64,000 nucleotides of DNA from the NCBI RefSeq assembly GCF_019679455.1, contig NZ_JAIEZQ010000002.1, forward strand, positions 248,001 through 312,000. Direction: 5' to 3'. The notes beneath the pieces are model-generated. The model was given only the letters and a program-made list of their open reading frames with translations, was not told where the DNA came from and made no database searches. The DNA is from Nocardioides jiangsuensis. GTDB taxonomy: Bacteria; Actinomycetota; Actinomycetes; Propionibacteriales; Nocardioidaceae. Positions 25,099-37,089 of the stretch are shown in pieces (position 1 is the stretch's first letter; the number at the start of each line of letters is the position of its first letter). The translations under genes were made by a program, and so were the position numbers.

Positions 25099-26592
25099 GT
25101 GGACAAGATCACCCAGACCACCGAGCGCAGCTCTGCCCGAGCGACCCATCTGGACAGGTTCTTCAAGGTCACCGAGCGCGGGTCGACCGTCGGCCAGGAG
25201 GTGCGCGGCGGTGTCGTCACGTTCTTCACGATGGCCTACATCATCGTGCTCAACCCGCTCATCCTCGGCTTCGCGCAGGACGGCGACCAGCAGTTCCTCG
25301 GCGGCGGGAGCGCACCGGACCTCGCGCCGATCGCCGCGGCCACCTCGCTGGCCGCCGGGCTGCTGACCATCCTCATGGGCGTGGTCGCCAACTACCCGCT
25401 GGCGCTGGCGACCGGGCTCGGCCTGAACGCGTTCGTCGCCTTCTCCATCGCCTCCGGGATGAGCTGGGCCGACGCGATGGGCCTGGTCGTGCTCGAGGGG
25501 CTGGTCATCCTCGTGCTCGTGCTCACCAACTTCCGGACCGCGGTGTTCCACGCCGTCCCGGCGCAGCTCAAGGTCGCGATCAGCGTCGGGATCGGCCTGT
25601 TCATCGCGCTGATCGGCCTGGTGGACGCCGGCTGGGTCCGCCGCAACCCCGACTCCATGGGCACCACGGTCCCGGTCGGGTTCGGCCTCGACGGCACGCT
25701 CCAGGGCTGGCCGGTCCTGGTCTTCGCGATCGGCCTGGTCCTGGTCGTCACGCTCTACGTCCGGCAGGTCAAGGGCGCCATCCTGATCTCGATCATGGCC
25801 ACCACCGTGATCGCGGTGATCGTGGAGTCCATCGCGCACATCGGCCCGACGGTGCGGGAGGACGGGTCGGTCAACCCGACCGGGTGGAACCTCAACGTGC
25901 CCGCCTGGCCCGACCAGATCGTCGACCTCCCCGACTTCTCTCTGCTCGGTGAGTTCTCCCTGTTCGGCTCCTTCGAGCGGGTCGGCGTGGTGACCGCGCT
26001 GCTGTTCATCTTCACGCTGCTGCTCGCCGACTTCTTCGACACGATGGGCACGATGACCGCGATCGGCGCCGAGGCCGGGCTGCTCGACGAGGAGGGGACG
26101 CCGCCGAACTCCAAGCGGATCCTGATCGTCGACTCCGTCGCGGCGGCCGCCGGTGGCGCGGCGTCCGTCTCGAGCAACACCTCCTACATCGAGTCCGCGT
26201 CCGGCGTGGGGGAGGGTGCCCGTACCGGCCTGGCCAGCGTGGTCACCGGCCTGCTCTTCCTGCTCTCGACGGTCTTCGCCCCACTCGTGGAGATCATCCC
26301 CAACGAGGCCGCCGTCCCGGCGCTGGTCCTGGTCGGGTTCCTGATGATGCAGCAGGTCCGGCACATCGACTGGGACGACGTGGAGATCGCGATCCCGGCG
26401 TTCCTCACCATCGCGCTGATGCCGTTCACCTACTCGATCTCGGTGGGCATCGGCGCCGGCTTCGTCGCCTATGTCCTGATCAAGGTCGTGCGCGGCAAGA
26501 TCGCCGAGGTCCACGGGCTGATGTGGGTCGTCGCGGGGCTGTTCGTCCTGTACTTCGCGATCGACCCGGTGAAGCAGCTGCTCGGGGCGTAA
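25099..26592 (+). CDS. NCS2 family purine permease (AzgA-like)
   Basis: 497 residues with 12-14 membrane segments. Family signatures are [16 protein letters not shown] near the N-terminus, [36 protein letters not shown] and [20 protein letters not shown], the substrate-binding elements of AzgA-type hypoxanthine/guanine/adenine symporters. GTG 25099 has CAAGGGA about 6 nt upstream. It is monocistronic; 40 nt separate it from the ABC exporter operon, and there is no clear terminator between them. Purine uptake is inferred from the family. Confidence 0.9.
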   Translation: MDKITQTTERSSARATHLDRFFKVTERGSTVGQEVRGGVVTFFTMAYIIVLNPLILGFAQDGDQQFLGGGSAPDLAPIAAATSLAAGLLTILMGVVANYPLALATGLGLNAFVAFSIASGMSWADAMGLVVLEGLVILVLVLTNFRTAVFHAVPAQLKVAISVGIGLFIALIGLVDAGWVRRNPDSMGTTVPVGFGLDGTLQGWPVLVFAIGLVLVVTLYVRQVKGAILISIMATTVIAVIVESIAHIGPTVREDGSVNPTGWNLNVPAWPDQIVDLPDFSLLGEFSLFGSFERVGVVTALLFIFTLLLADFFDTMGTMTAIGAEAGLLDEEGTPPNSKRILIVDSVAAAAGGAASVSSNTSYIESASGVGEGARTGLASVVTGLLFLLSTVFAPLVEIIPNEAAVPALVLVGFLMMQQVRHIDWDDVEIAIPAFLTIALMPFTYSISVGIGAGFVAYVLIKVVRGKIAEVHGLMWVVAGLFVLYFAIDPVKQLLGA

Positions 26593-26632
26593 GTCCCTGA
26601 CGCTCGGCCTCCGCTGGTGCGACAGTGGAGGC

Positions 26633-27541
26633 ATGAGCACCGCGATCTCGATCTCGGGACTGGTCAAGACCTTCGGTACGACGGTCGCCCTCGACGGCCT
26701 GGACCTCGAGGTCCGGACCGGGGAGGTGCACGGCTTCCTCGGCCCGAACGGGTCGGGCAAGTCCACGACGATCCGGATCCTGCTCGGCCTGCTCCGGGCC
26801 GACCGGGGCCAGGTCACCCTGCTCGGGGGGGACCCCTGGCGCGAGGCGGCGGCGCTGCACCGGCGGCTGGCCTACGTGCCCGGCGAGGTCGCGCTGTGGC
26901 CGAACCTGACGGGCGGGGAGGTGATCGACCTCCTCGCCCGGCTCCGCGGCGGGATCGACCACAGGCGACGCGACGACCTGCTCGAGCGCTTCGACCTCGA
27001 CCCGACCAAGCGGACCCGCAGCTACTCCAAGGGGAACCGGCAGAAGGTGGCCCTGGTCGCCGCCCTGGCCTCCGACGTGGAGCTGCTCCTGCTGGACGAG
27101 CCGACCTCCGGGCTCGACCCGATCATGGAGGCGGCCTTCCAGGGCTGCATCGGCGAGGAGCGCTCCCGGGGCCGCACCGTCCTGCTCTCCAGCCACATCC
27201 TGGCGGAGGCGGAGGCGCTCTCGGACCGGGTGAGCATCATCCGCGCCGGACGGGTCGTGCAGAGCGGCACGCTGTCCGAGCTGCGTCACCTCACCCGGAC
27301 CACGGTGGTGGTCTCGACCGAGCGGCCCCCGGACCTGATCGGCCGGGTTCCCGGGGTGGCGCACGTGGTGCACGAGGACGGGCGGGTCTCCTTCGACGTC
27401 GACACCGACCACCTCGACGACGCGATGGACTACCTCGCGCCGCTGAAGATCACCTCCCTGGTCAGTCACCCGCCGACCCTGGAGGAGCTCTTCCTGCGCC
27501 AGTTCGGCGAGCAGGTGCCCACGGAGGAGACCGTGGGATGA
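26633..27541 (+). CDS. ABC transporter ATP-binding protein (exporter)
   Basis: 302 residues. Walker [10 protein letters not shown] is at 37-45, the signature appears as [15 protein letters not shown] (slightly diverged from LSGGQ), Walker B is [13 protein letters not shown] and the H-loop is [11 protein letters not shown]. The C-terminal ~80 residues are the accessory region of drug/polyketide-antibiotic exporters. The start ATG 26633 has GGAGG only one base away, so initiation strength is doubtful. The stop overlaps the permease start (ATGA). It energises the permease that follows. Confidence 0.9.
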   Translation: MSTAISISGLVKTFGTTVALDGLDLEVRTGEVHGFLGPNGSGKSTTIRILLGLLRADRGQVTLLGGDPWREAAALHRRLAYVPGEVALWPNLTGGEVIDLLARLRGGIDHRRRDDLLERFDLDPTKRTRSYSKGNRQKVALVAALASDVELLLLDEPTSGLDPIMEAAFQGCIGEERSRGRTVLLSSHILAEAEALSDRVSIIRAGRVVQSGTLSELRHLTRTTVVVSTERPPDLIGRVPGVAHVVHEDGRVSFDVDTDHLDDAMDYLAPLKITSLVSHPPTLEELFLRQFGEQVPTEETVG

Positions 27542-29139
27542 ACGCGATGAGCGCGTTCACGGGCGTCGGCCCCCTCGTCCGGTTCGTGCTGCGGCGCGAC
27601 CGGGTCTACCTGCCGGTGTGGGTCCTCTCGCTGGTGGTCCTCACCTACGTGTCGGCGGCCGCCGTACGCCGCACCTACGACACCCCGGTCGAGATCGCGT
27701 CGTACGCCGTCAACATGGGCACCTCGCCCGCCTCGATCGCGATGGGCGGGCCGCCGGTGGCGCTGCGCGAGATCGGCGGGATCCTGATCTACGAGACCAG
27801 CCTGACCGTGCTCCTCGGCGTGGCGCTGATGGCGGTGTTCACCGTCGTCCGGCACACGCGCAAGGAGGAGGACGCCGGTCGCGTCGAGCTGCTCGGCTCG
27901 ACCGTGGTGTCGCCGCACGCGGTGATCACGGCCGCGGTGCTGGTCGCCGCGGGTGCCTCGGTGCTGGTGGGGGCGGGGGTCACCTGGTCGTTCCTGGTCG
28001 AGCAGCAGCCCGTCCGGGAGTCGGTGCTGTTCGGCGCGGCGGTGGCCGCCATGGGGATCGTGTTCACCGGGGTGGGGGCCTGTGCCGCCCAGGTGATGAG
28101 CCACGGCCGCGGCGCGGTCGGTCTCTCGCTCGCCTTCCTCGGGGTGGCCTTCGGGCTGCGCGCGATCGGCGACGTCGGCGAGAACGCCTGGTCGTGGCTC
28201 TCGCCGATGGGCTGGTCGCAGCAGGTGCGGGTCTACGACGACAACCGCTGGTGGCCGCTGGCGCTGTCGCTGGTCCTGACCGCGGCGCTGCTCGTGGGCA
28301 CGGTGCTGTTCGAGGGCCGGCGCGACCTCGGGGCGGGGATCGTTCCCTCCCGGCCCGGGCCCCCGTCGGCGGGCAGGACCCTGGCGGGCGTGGTCGGCCT
28401 GGCCTGGCGGCTGCAGCGCGGCGCGGTGGTCGGCTGGGTCGTCGGGATCTGGTCGATGGGGCTGCTGCTCGGCTCGTTCAGCGAGTCGATCCAGAACATG
28501 ATCGAGGACAACCCGACGCTCGCGGAGTACCTCCAGCGCGCCGGGGTGACGAACATCGTCGACTCGTTCTTCGCGACCTCGCTGCTCCTGCTGGGGATCG
28601 GGGCCTCGGGCTTCGCGGTCGCCTCGGCGCTGCGCACCCGGTCCGAGGAGTCCGCCGGCCGGGTCGAGCCGCTCCTGGCCACCGGCGTCTCGCGAGCCCG
28701 CTGGCTGTTCGGGACCCTCCTGGTCACGCTCGGCGGTACGACGCTGGTCGTCGCGTCGGGCGGGCTGGGAGTCGGCATGTCCTACGCCTTGACGACCGGG
28801 CGGTCCTCGGAGATGTGGCGGATGACCGGCTACGCCCTGGTGTACCTACCGGCGGTGCTCCTCCTCGCCGCGCTCGTGGTCCTGCTCGTCGGCTGGCTGC
28901 CGCGCGCGTCCGGCGCGGTCTGGGTGGCCGTCGCGCTGTGCTTCGTCGTCGGCTGGCTCGGCAGCCTCCTCGAGCTGCCCCAGTGGGCGGCCGACCTCTC
29001 GCCGTTCACCCACGTCCCGGCGGTGCCCGCGGTCCCCGCGGACGACCTGGCGCTGGGTCCGGTGCTCACCATGCTCGCGCTGGCCGTGGCCGCGCTCGCC
29101 GCGGGGTGGGTCGGCTTCCGCCGCCGCGACATCGGCTGA
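27538..29139 (+). CDS. ABC transporter permease, polyketide-antibiotic exporter type
   Basis: 533 residues with about 12 membrane segments, a duplicated ABC-2-like permease of 6+6 segments. Both halves carry a loop of the form [20 protein letters not shown] and [20 protein letters not shown], a mark of this family in which one polypeptide forms the whole channel. [16 protein letters not shown] near the C-terminus is also typical. Start ATG 27538 overlaps the ATPase stop by 4 nt. A MarR gene begins 73 nt downstream with its own promoter, so regulation by that MarR is possible but not shown. Confidence 0.88.
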   Translation: MNAMSAFTGVGPLVRFVLRRDRVYLPVWVLSLVVLTYVSAAAVRRTYDTPVEIASYAVNMGTSPASIAMGGPPVALREIGGILIYETSLTVLLGVALMAVFTVVRHTRKEEDAGRVELLGSTVVSPHAVITAAVLVAAGASVLVGAGVTWSFLVEQQPVRESVLFGAAVAAMGIVFTGVGACAAQVMSHGRGAVGLSLAFLGVAFGLRAIGDVGENAWSWLSPMGWSQQVRVYDDNRWWPLALSLVLTAALLVGTVLFEGRRDLGAGIVPSRPGPPSAGRTLAGVVGLAWRLQRGAVVGWVVGIWSMGLLLGSFSESIQNMIEDNPTLAEYLQRAGVTNIVDSFFATSLLLLGIGASGFAVASALRTRSEESAGRVEPLLATGVSRARWLFGTLLVTLGGTTLVVASGGLGVGMSYALTTGRSSEMWRMTGYALVYLPAVLLLAALVVLLVGWLPRASGAVWVAVALCFVVGWLGSLLELPQWAADLSPFTHVPAVPAVPADDLALGPVLTMLALAVAALAAGWVGFRRRDIG

Positions 29140-29181
29140 ACCTCCTGCTCGGTCCCCGAGTCGAGGGGACAAAGGGGAATG

Positions 29182-29209
29182 CTTAGCAAGGGTAATGAGT
29201 TACGCTAAG
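29182..29209 (+). promoter_or_regulatory. MarR-type operator dyad and leaderless promoter
   Basis: CTTAGC (29182-29187) and GCTAAG (29204-29209) form an inverted repeat with a 16-nt spacer. The -10 box TACGCT (29201-29206) overlaps the right arm and lies 6 nt before the marR ATG. The block is markedly AT-richer than its surroundings. Autorepression of the marR-MFS operon is the simplest reading. Confidence 0.6.
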
Positions 29210-29212
29210 TAC

Positions 29213-29662
29213 ATGGCACCCTCGATCGAGCACGTCGCGCGCACGGACGCCGGGCTGGCCTCCGCCCTCCGGGTCTCGGTGGCCCGGCTGAGCCGCCGCC
29301 TGCGCAACGAGCGGGACTCCCGGGACGAGCTGAGCATCGGCCAGCTGTCCGTCCTCGGGGTCCTCTACCGCAGCGGCGAGTGCTCGATCGGCGAGCTCGC
29401 CGCGCTCGAGCGGGTGCAGCCGCCGTCGATGACCCGCACCGTGAACTGCCTCGAGGAGTCCGGCTACGTCGAGCGGCACCCGCACGAGACCGACCGTCGC
29501 CAGGTGGTGATCGCGCTGTCCGAGAGGGGCTCGGCGATCCTCGCCGCCGACCGCCGCCGCCGTGACGCGTGGCTGGCCAAGAGGCTGCGCGAGCTCACCC
29601 CCGAAGAACGCTCCGTGCTGCGCCAGGCAGCTCCCATCATCGAAAGGCTGGCTCACGCTTGA
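29213..29662 (+). CDS. MarR family transcriptional regulator
   Basis: 149 residues. The winged helix spans about 35-105: LSIGQLSVLGVLYRSGECSI, the recognition helix region ERVQPPSMTRTVNCLEESGYV and the wing HETDRRQVVIALSERG. Dimerisation helices are at both ends. ATG 29213 is favoured over an in-frame GTG-type start at 29195 because of the leaderless spacing to TACGCT. It is translationally coupled (TTGA overlap) to an MFS exporter, the classic MarR-efflux arrangement, and a dyad covers its own promoter. Position and neighbour match the MarR gene (Rv0880) near serC in mycobacteria as I recall. Confidence 0.9.
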   Translation: MAPSIEHVARTDAGLASALRVSVARLSRRLRNERDSRDELSIGQLSVLGVLYRSGECSIGELAALERVQPPSMTRTVNCLEESGYVERHPHETDRRQVVIALSERGSAILAADRRRRDAWLAKRLRELTPEERSVLRQAAPIIERLAHA

Positions 29663-30957
29663 GTCCGACGTTCCGCGCCCTCTCCAACCCCAACTACCGG
29701 CTGTACGCGGCCGGCGGTGTCGTCTCCAACACCGGGACGTGGATGCAGCGGGTGGCGCAGGACTGGCTGGTCCTCCAGCTGACGAACAACAGCGGCACCG
29801 CGCTCGGCATCACCACCGGTCTCCAGTTCCTGCCGATCCTGCTGCTCTCGCCGTACGCCGGCCTCATCGCCGACCGCTTCCCCAAGCGCCGGCTGCTCCA
29901 GGTCACCCAGCTGATGATGGCGGTGCCCGCGCTGCTTCTCGGCACGCTCGCGGTGACCGGCGTCGTGGAGACCTGGATGGTCTACGTGCTCGCGTTCGTG
30001 TTCGGCATCGGCACCGCCTTCGACGCCCCGGCGCGGCAGTCGTTCGTCAGCGAGATGGTCCACGCCGACGACCTCACCAACGCGGTCGGCCTCAACTCCG
30101 CCTCGTTCAACGCCGCCCGGATCGTCGGTCCGGCCATTGCCGGGTTCATGATCGCCGCGCTCGGCGGCGGGGCCGAGGCCACCGGCTGGGTGATCGCGAT
30201 CAACGGCCTCTCGTACGGCGCCGTGGTGTTCGTCCTCCAGCGGATGCGCGCCGACCTGCTCGACACCCCCGAGCCGCAGCAGCGGCAGAAGGGCATGATC
30301 CGCGACGGCATGCGCTACATCCGCAGCCGCCCCGACCTGGTGATGATCCTGACCATCGTGTTCTTCGCGGGCACGTTCGGGCTGAACTTCCAGATGACCT
30401 CGGCGCTGATGGCCACCGAGGTGTTCGAGAAGGGCGCCTCGGAGTACGGCATCCTCGGCTCCGCGATGGCGGTCGGCTCGCTCTCCGGCGCGCTGCTCGC
30501 CGCCCGGCGCGGCCGTCCTCGGCACCGGCTGGTGATCCTGGCCGCGGTCGGGTTCGGCCTGGCCGAGATCGTGGCGGGGCTGATGCCGACGTACGTCGCC
30601 TTCGCGATCTGGCTGCCGGCGCTCGGGCTCGCCGCGCTGACCATGATCACCGCCGCCAACGCCACCATCCAGCTCAGCGTGGCCCCCGAGCTGCGCGGCC
30701 GGGTGATGGCGCTCTACATGATGATCTTCATGGGCGGCACCCCGCTCGGGTCGCCGATCGTCGGCTGGGTCGGTGAGGCGTTCGGTGCTCGCTGGACGCT
30801 CATCGGCGGCGGCGCCATGACGATCCTCGGCACCCTGCTCGCGGTGGCGCTGTTCAGCCGTCGCCAGGGGCTGAACACCCCCGAGACCCGGCGGGAGGCG
30901 CGCGAGCGCGTCACCCTCGCCGGGCGCAGCATGCTGCAGCGCGCCACCGCGCACTGA
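29659..30957 (+). CDS. MFS efflux transporter (EntS-like, DHA3 family)
   Basis: 432 residues, about 12 membrane segments. Family marks are SNTGTWMQRVAQDWLVLQLT, SPYAGLIADRFPKRRLLQVTQ, FGIGTAFDAPARQSFVSEMV and NATIQLSVAPELRGRVMALYMM. The start is TTG 29659, overlapping the marR stop by 4 nt; no other start gives the conserved TFRALSNPNYRLYAAGG beginning. It exports an unknown compound, presumably under the MarR protein encoded just upstream. The basic tail (RREARERVTLAGRS) is cytosolic. Confidence 0.9.
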   Translation: MSPTFRALSNPNYRLYAAGGVVSNTGTWMQRVAQDWLVLQLTNNSGTALGITTGLQFLPILLLSPYAGLIADRFPKRRLLQVTQLMMAVPALLLGTLAVTGVVETWMVYVLAFVFGIGTAFDAPARQSFVSEMVHADDLTNAVGLNSASFNAARIVGPAIAGFMIAALGGGAEATGWVIAINGLSYGAVVFVLQRMRADLLDTPEPQQRQKGMIRDGMRYIRSRPDLVMILTIVFFAGTFGLNFQMTSALMATEVFEKGASEYGILGSAMAVGSLSGALLAARRGRPRHRLVILAAVGFGLAEIVAGLMPTYVAFAIWLPALGLAALTMITAANATIQLSVAPELRGRVMALYMMIFMGGTPLGSPIVGWVGEAFGARWTLIGGGAMTILGTLLAVALFSRRQGLNTPETRREARERVTLAGRSMLQRATAH

Positions 30958-30981
30958 GCTCGGTCAGGTCACGTCGCCGGC

Positions 30982-31593
30982 TCAGGGCCGGCTGGCGAAC
31001 CACGGGTGGTGCAGGTCCATGTAGGTCACGTCGTGGGTGATCTGCTCCCAGTCCTGCCAGACGTGGCGTACGTCCTCGTTGAGCGGCATCTCCTTGGCCT
31101 CGCCCTCCCGGGCGGCCGCCTCGTCGGTGAAGGCCACGGTCTCGGTGAACGTGCCGTCCTCCTCGATCGCGAACGTCGCGCCGAGGATCTCCGGACGGGC
31201 CTCGTGGATCAGCGAGGTCATCTGGTCCAGGTCCGCCTCGAGGCGGGCAGGGTCGTCGAGCTTGCCCCGGATGATCTGGACGAACCCGGCGGTGTCGGAG
31301 CCGCCCTCCATCATCAGCATGACCTTGTCGCAGTCGTGGAACTCGACCGGGCCGTCGAAGAGCTGCTCCACCTCCGACCACCACTGGGTCTGCTCCGGTC
31401 GGTTCGAGTTGGCCATCGCCGCCTCGCGTGAGGCGAACCGGACCACGCCCATGAACATGTCGTCGTCGGTGAAGCCGTAGGTGCCTCCGAGCCAGCCCTC
31501 TGCGCTGTCCCCGATCTCGGTCCGCCAGCGGTCCGCCGCGGCGCGGAGCTCGTCCTGGCGGCTGCACTTGCCCTGGATGATCTGGATGAACAC
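30982..31593 (-). CDS. Tandem dimeric alpha-beta barrel (ABM-like) protein
   Basis: 203 residues made of two similar halves. FIQIIQGK at 2-9 recurs as FVQIIRGK at 104-111, and each is followed by a helix (DELRAAADRWRTEI, ARLEADLDQMTSLI), a strand pair and a final helix, the pattern of a ferredoxin-like antibiotic-biosynthesis-monooxygenase fold. The two halves would make an intramolecular pseudo-dimer. No cofactor or catalytic residues are evident. The gene is monocistronic and converges on the MFS gene 24 nt away. The function is unknown. Confidence 0.75.
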   Translation of the reverse strand: MFIQIIQGKCSRQDELRAAADRWRTEIGDSAEGWLGGTYGFTDDDMFMGVVRFASREAAMANSNRPEQTQWWSEVEQLFDGPVEFHDCDKVMLMMEGGSDTAGFVQIIRGKLDDPARLEADLDQMTSLIHEARPEILGATFAIEEDGTFTETVAFTDEAAAREGEAKEMPLNEDVRHVWQDWEQITHDVTYMDLHHPWFASRP

Positions 31594-31743
31594 TGGTGGC
31601 CTCCCGAAAGTGTGTCTTGCAGGCCGCTTCCCGGTGAAGTGGTCTCGTGCTCGTCAGCGACGCTATGCCCGGCCCCTGAGCGCGTCCATAGCGCGATCGG
31701 GCCACGCGGATCGCCGGGTCCGCGGCTCGTTAGACTCGCCTTC

Positions 31744-31833
31744 ATGAACCCCCGCTACCGACGCCTGGTGATCCCCGGTGCGCTCGTGGCCCTCATCCTC
31801 CTCGTCGCCGCCTCGGCCCTGTTCCGGGGCTGA
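31744..31833 (+). CDS. 29-residue predicted membrane microprotein
   Basis: ATG 31744 opens a 29-codon frame: a basic head (MNPRYRR) followed by one hydrophobic helix (LVIPGALVALILLVAASALF) and RG. TAGACT (31731-31736) lies 7 nt before the ATG, exactly the leaderless arrangement used by other genes here. The stop is 1 nt from the GTG of the methyltransferase gene, so the small gene may head that operon. It could instead be only a leader for that gene. Function unknown. Confidence 0.55.
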   Translation: MNPRYRRLVIPGALVALILLVAASALFRG

Positions 31834-31834
31834 C

Positions 31835-33047
31835 GTGGCCGAACCGTTGCTGCGCGTGCTCTCCCGGATGCGCGCCCTGATCCTCGACGACCAGGTGCTC
31901 GTCCGCGCCGTCGCCTCCGGCCGCCAGAAGGGGCAGACGCCGCGCTGGCGCCGGGTCGAGATGCGGTACGTCGACCTCAAGGCAGGCCGCCACCTCCAGG
32001 TCACGGCGTACGACGACACCCAGGCCCACACGTCGAACCACCCCGCCGGCGACGCCGCGCGGGACGCCGTCGACGACCTGCTCGACGAGCCGTTCGGCAA
32101 CTGGCACGTGGACACCGTCACCGAGTCGCACCAGGTGAGGGTCACCAAGAAGCTCGAGGCGATGGTGCACACCGGCCCGCGGGCCGCGGAGGCCGCGGAG
32201 CCGGACGCGGTGAGCCGCCAGCACGACCGGGCCAAGCCGCGGCTGCTGCCCGAGGACGACCCGGTGCTGGTCGCGGTCGGGATCTCCGACGAGAAGGGTC
32301 GGGTCAAGCCCAGCCGGCAGGCGAAGTACCGCCAGGTCGAGGAGTTCCTGCGCAGCCTGGCCGCGGCCGTCGACGACGCGATGTCGTCGGGCCGGCTCCG
32401 CACGCCCACCGAGGCGGACCCGCTCCGCGTGGTCGACCTCGGCTGCGGCAACGCCTACCTGACCTTCGCCGCGCACCGGTACCTCAGTGCGGTCCGCGGA
32501 CTGCCCGTGCACGTCGTCGGCGTGGACGTGAAGGAGCAGTCCTTCACCCACAACAGCGCGGTGGCCGACCGGCTGGGGATCGCGGGCTCGATGACGTTCG
32601 TGCAGGGCGACATCTCCACCGCGGAGCTCGACGAGGCGCCCGACGTGGTGCTCGCGCTGCACGCCTGCGACACCGCCACCGACGACGCCCTGGCCCGGGC
32701 GGTGGACTGGGACGCCTCGCTGGTGCTGGCAGCGCCCTGCTGCCACCACGACGTCGCCGCGCAGCTGCGCCGGGCCCCGACCCCGCCGCCGTACGCCCTC
32801 GTCACCCGCCACGGCATCCTCCGCGAGCGGTTCGCCGACACCCTCACCGACGCGCTGCGCGCCGGGGTGCTGCGGCTGGTCGGCTACCGCGTCGACGTGA
32901 TCGAGTTCGTGGAGAGCCAGCACACCCCGCGCAACACCCTGCTGCGCGCGACCCGGACCGGCGCCAAGCCGTCGGACAGCGCCCGCCGCGAGCTCGAGGA
33001 CCTGACCCGCACCTGGGGCGTGCAGCCCAAGCTCGCGGAGCTCCTGG

Positions 33048-33064
<17 letters not shown>
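31835..33064 (+). CDS. SAM-dependent methyltransferase (GSTCD/rRNA-MTase-like)
   Basis: 409 residues. The N-terminal ~170 residues form an accessory domain (VASGRQKGQTPRWRRVEMRYVDLKAG, ITKK-type strand, then SRQAKYRQVEEFLRSL). The Rossmann fold follows with motif I VVDLGCGNAYLTFAAHRYL, VVGVDVKEQSF, and ALHACDTATDDAL with APCCHHDVAAQL, which match eukaryotic GSTCD-like and related bacterial methyltransferases. The HACDT and CCHH residues are the probable catalytic centre. The target is unknown, perhaps RNA. GTG 31835 follows the microprotein stop by 1 nt. The 3' end overlaps the next gene by 17 nt. Confidence 0.85.
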
Positions 33065-35214
<2,150 letters not shown>

Positions 35215-35310
35215 TCAGAATCGAGTGGTGGTGACCTGACTTCGTTGTCAGAGCTGTCTGCGGCCATATTGTGTCACCAGCCACAACACGACCACGAACG
35301 GGGACACATC

Positions 35311-35751
35311 ATGAGCAGCGGCCTGACGCCCGGCAGCGGGCAGGACACGACGGGTGGACGCCGCTCGCGGCGGATGGCTTTCCGGGTGCTGGGCGCCCTG
35401 TTCGTGCTCGCTGCGCTCGCGTGCATCGGGGTCGCGGTCGCCGACCTGTTCGCCACCGGCGACATGACCGCGGAGCCGACGAAGTTCTGGCTCTTCTTCG
35501 TGGGGGTCCCGCTGTTCTTCGTGGGCGGGGTGCTGCTCCAGCTCGGGTTCGCCGGCGCCGCGGCGTCGTACATCGCCGAGGAGTACTCCCCGGCGATGCG
35601 GACGGCCGCGCAGAGCCTGGGCCTCGGCGGGCCGACCACCGGGTGGGCGCCGGACCATGGGCGGACCGGGCCCTACTGCCGCTCCTGCGGGCGGCGCAAC
35701 GAGGCCGACGCGCGGTTCTGCGACGGCTGCGGCACGGCGACGGGCGCCTAG
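35311..35751 (+). CDS. Membrane protein with C-terminal zinc ribbon
   Basis: 146 residues. Two membrane helices (VLGALFVLAALACIGVAVADL and LFFVGVPLFFVGGVLLQLGF) are followed by a cytosolic stretch and a zinc ribbon CRSCGRRNEADARFCDGCG, two CxxC pairs that would bind one Zn. ATG 35311 has GGGG about 6 nt upstream. It is divergent from serC and its stop abuts the TTG of the GNAT gene. Zinc-ribbon membrane proteins of this kind are common and uncharacterised. Confidence 0.8.
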   Translation: MSSGLTPGSGQDTTGGRRSRRMAFRVLGALFVLAALACIGVAVADLFATGDMTAEPTKFWLFFVGVPLFFVGGVLLQLGFAGAAASYIAEEYSPAMRTAAQSLGLGGPTTGWAPDHGRTGPYCRSCGRRNEADARFCDGCGTATGA

Positions 35752-36222
35752 TTGGAGGTCCGCCGCGTCGCGTTCACCCACCAGGACGCGCAGAAGCTGG
35801 TCGCCGAGGTGCAGGCGGAGTACACCCTCCGCTACGGCGGCCCGGACGAGACCCCGCTGGACCCGACGATGTTCGACGCCCCGGCCGGCGCCTTCTTCGT
35901 GGGGTACCTCGCCGGGCTCCCGGTCGCGATGGGCGGGTGGCGGATGCGCCCCGACGTGACCGCGTTCGGCCGCACGGTCGCCGCGGAGATCAAGCGGATG
36001 TACGTCGCCCCGCCCGCACGTCGTGCCGGGCTGGCCCGGCGGATGCTCGACCACCTGGAGGCGACCGCCCGGAACGCCGGGGCGGACCTGATGGTGCTCG
36101 AGACCGGGATCGAGCAGCCCGAGGCGATCGCGCTCTACGAGTCCTCGGGCTACGCCCCGGTGCCGGGCTTCGGTCACTACGCGTGGTCCCCGAAGTCGCG
36201 CTACTACGGAAGGCCGCTCTGA
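35752..36222 (+). CDS. GNAT family N-acetyltransferase
   Basis: 156 residues. Motif A (IKRMYVAPPARRAGLARRMLDHLE) contains the acetyl-CoA pyrophosphate loop, and motif B follows as MVLETGIEQPEAIALYESSGYAPV, the usual terminal strand-helix. TTG 35752 follows the upstream TAG without a gap; GGAGG just inside the coding region cannot be its RBS, so expression by coupling to the zinc-ribbon gene is likely. The acceptor substrate is unknown. Confidence 0.87.
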   Translation: MEVRRVAFTHQDAQKLVAEVQAEYTLRYGGPDETPLDPTMFDAPAGAFFVGYLAGLPVAMGGWRMRPDVTAFGRTVAAEIKRMYVAPPARRAGLARRMLDHLEATARNAGADLMVLETGIEQPEAIALYESSGYAPVPGFGHYAWSPKSRYYGRPL

Positions 36223-36294
36223 CCTCAGGGCCGGTGGATCGTCCGGCCGGCCTCACCCGGGTTCACGAGGGGGCGCCCGCGGGTAGTACCCGGC

Positions 36295-36954
36295 ATGGGG
36301 AATGTCGCCGCACCGGTCCGAAGGGTCGCCTCGTCCGCCGGAGGGATCGCGCTGGCCGGAGCCACCCGCGCGGTCGCGGCGGTGCGCACGGCGGGCAAGC
36401 CGCTGCACCCGCGGGGCCGCGTGGTCGTGGGCAGGCTGCGCCGCACCGGAGCCGAGCCGCCCACCGGCGTGGCCTGGCTGGACGAGCCCGGCGACGACGA
36501 GGTGCTGGTGCGCTGGTCGCGGGCGGTGGGCCTGCCCTCCCCGCTGCCGGACATCCACGGGCTGGCGCTGCGGGTGCCGCGGGACGACGGCGGTCACGGC
36601 GACCTGCTGTTCGCCACCACCGGGCTGGGCCGGCTCACCCGGTTCGTGCTCACGGCGAGCGGGACGCCCTACGGGCGGCCGCTCACCACGCTGCTCCCGT
36701 ACCGGACGGCGCACGGGCCGCTGCTGCTGGCCGCCGTCGGGACGGGGGAGGGGAGCTTCGAGATCGCCTGCGCCTCCCCGTCGGGGCCGTGGCGGCACGT
36801 CGCCCACCTCGACCTGTCGGGCACCTCCGGCCCGGACCCGGAGATCTCCTTCGACCCGGTGCGGAACACCGTTCCCGGGCTGGCCACCTACGACCTGGTC
36901 CACCGGCTGCGGGAGCCGAGCTACCGGACCGCCCGCCGGACCCGTCGCGCCTGA
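36295..36954 (+). CDS. Small catalase-fold-like hypothetical protein
   Basis: 219 residues, actinobacteria-type hypothetical. A hydrophobic Ala-rich N-terminus (GGIALAGATRAVAAV) is followed by VRWSRAVGLPSPLPDIHGLALRVP, GDLLFATTGLGRLTRFVLT and ISFDPVRNTVPGLATYDLVHRLREPSYRTAR. The DIHGLALRVP and YDLVHRLREPSY stretches recall the core of the haem-catalase fold without its haem ligands. The similarity is weak and from memory. ATG 36295 is the first good start; TAGTAC stands 5 nt before it. Monocistronic. Confidence 0.65.
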   Translation: MGNVAAPVRRVASSAGGIALAGATRAVAAVRTAGKPLHPRGRVVVGRLRRTGAEPPTGVAWLDEPGDDEVLVRWSRAVGLPSPLPDIHGLALRVPRDDGGHGDLLFATTGLGRLTRFVLTASGTPYGRPLTTLLPYRTAHGPLLLAAVGTGEGSFEIACASPSGPWRHVAHLDLSGTSGPDPEISFDPVRNTVPGLATYDLVHRLREPSYRTARRTRRA

Positions 36955-37089
36955 CCGTAAATGATCCGTGTGATCCCTGTATGTCCTGAAGATTTCTCGT
37001 AGTCTGACCTGGGCCGTCCACCGGGTCATCCGCTCCGGCGGCGGCAGGCTTTGCCCCACGAACCGCTCATCGATCCTTTCGGAGAACCC

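Noticed and set aside
24466-26817. Long minus-strand open frame opposite the NCS2 permease
   Set aside because: His/Asp/Arg-rich mirror sequence typical of antisense to membrane proteins; no start signal.
24614-30981. Similar GC-rich strings (GTCGCCGGCTCAG) in the two short gaps at 24614-24637 and 30958-30981
   Set aside because: Short, includes stop-codon context, and too little to call a repeat family.
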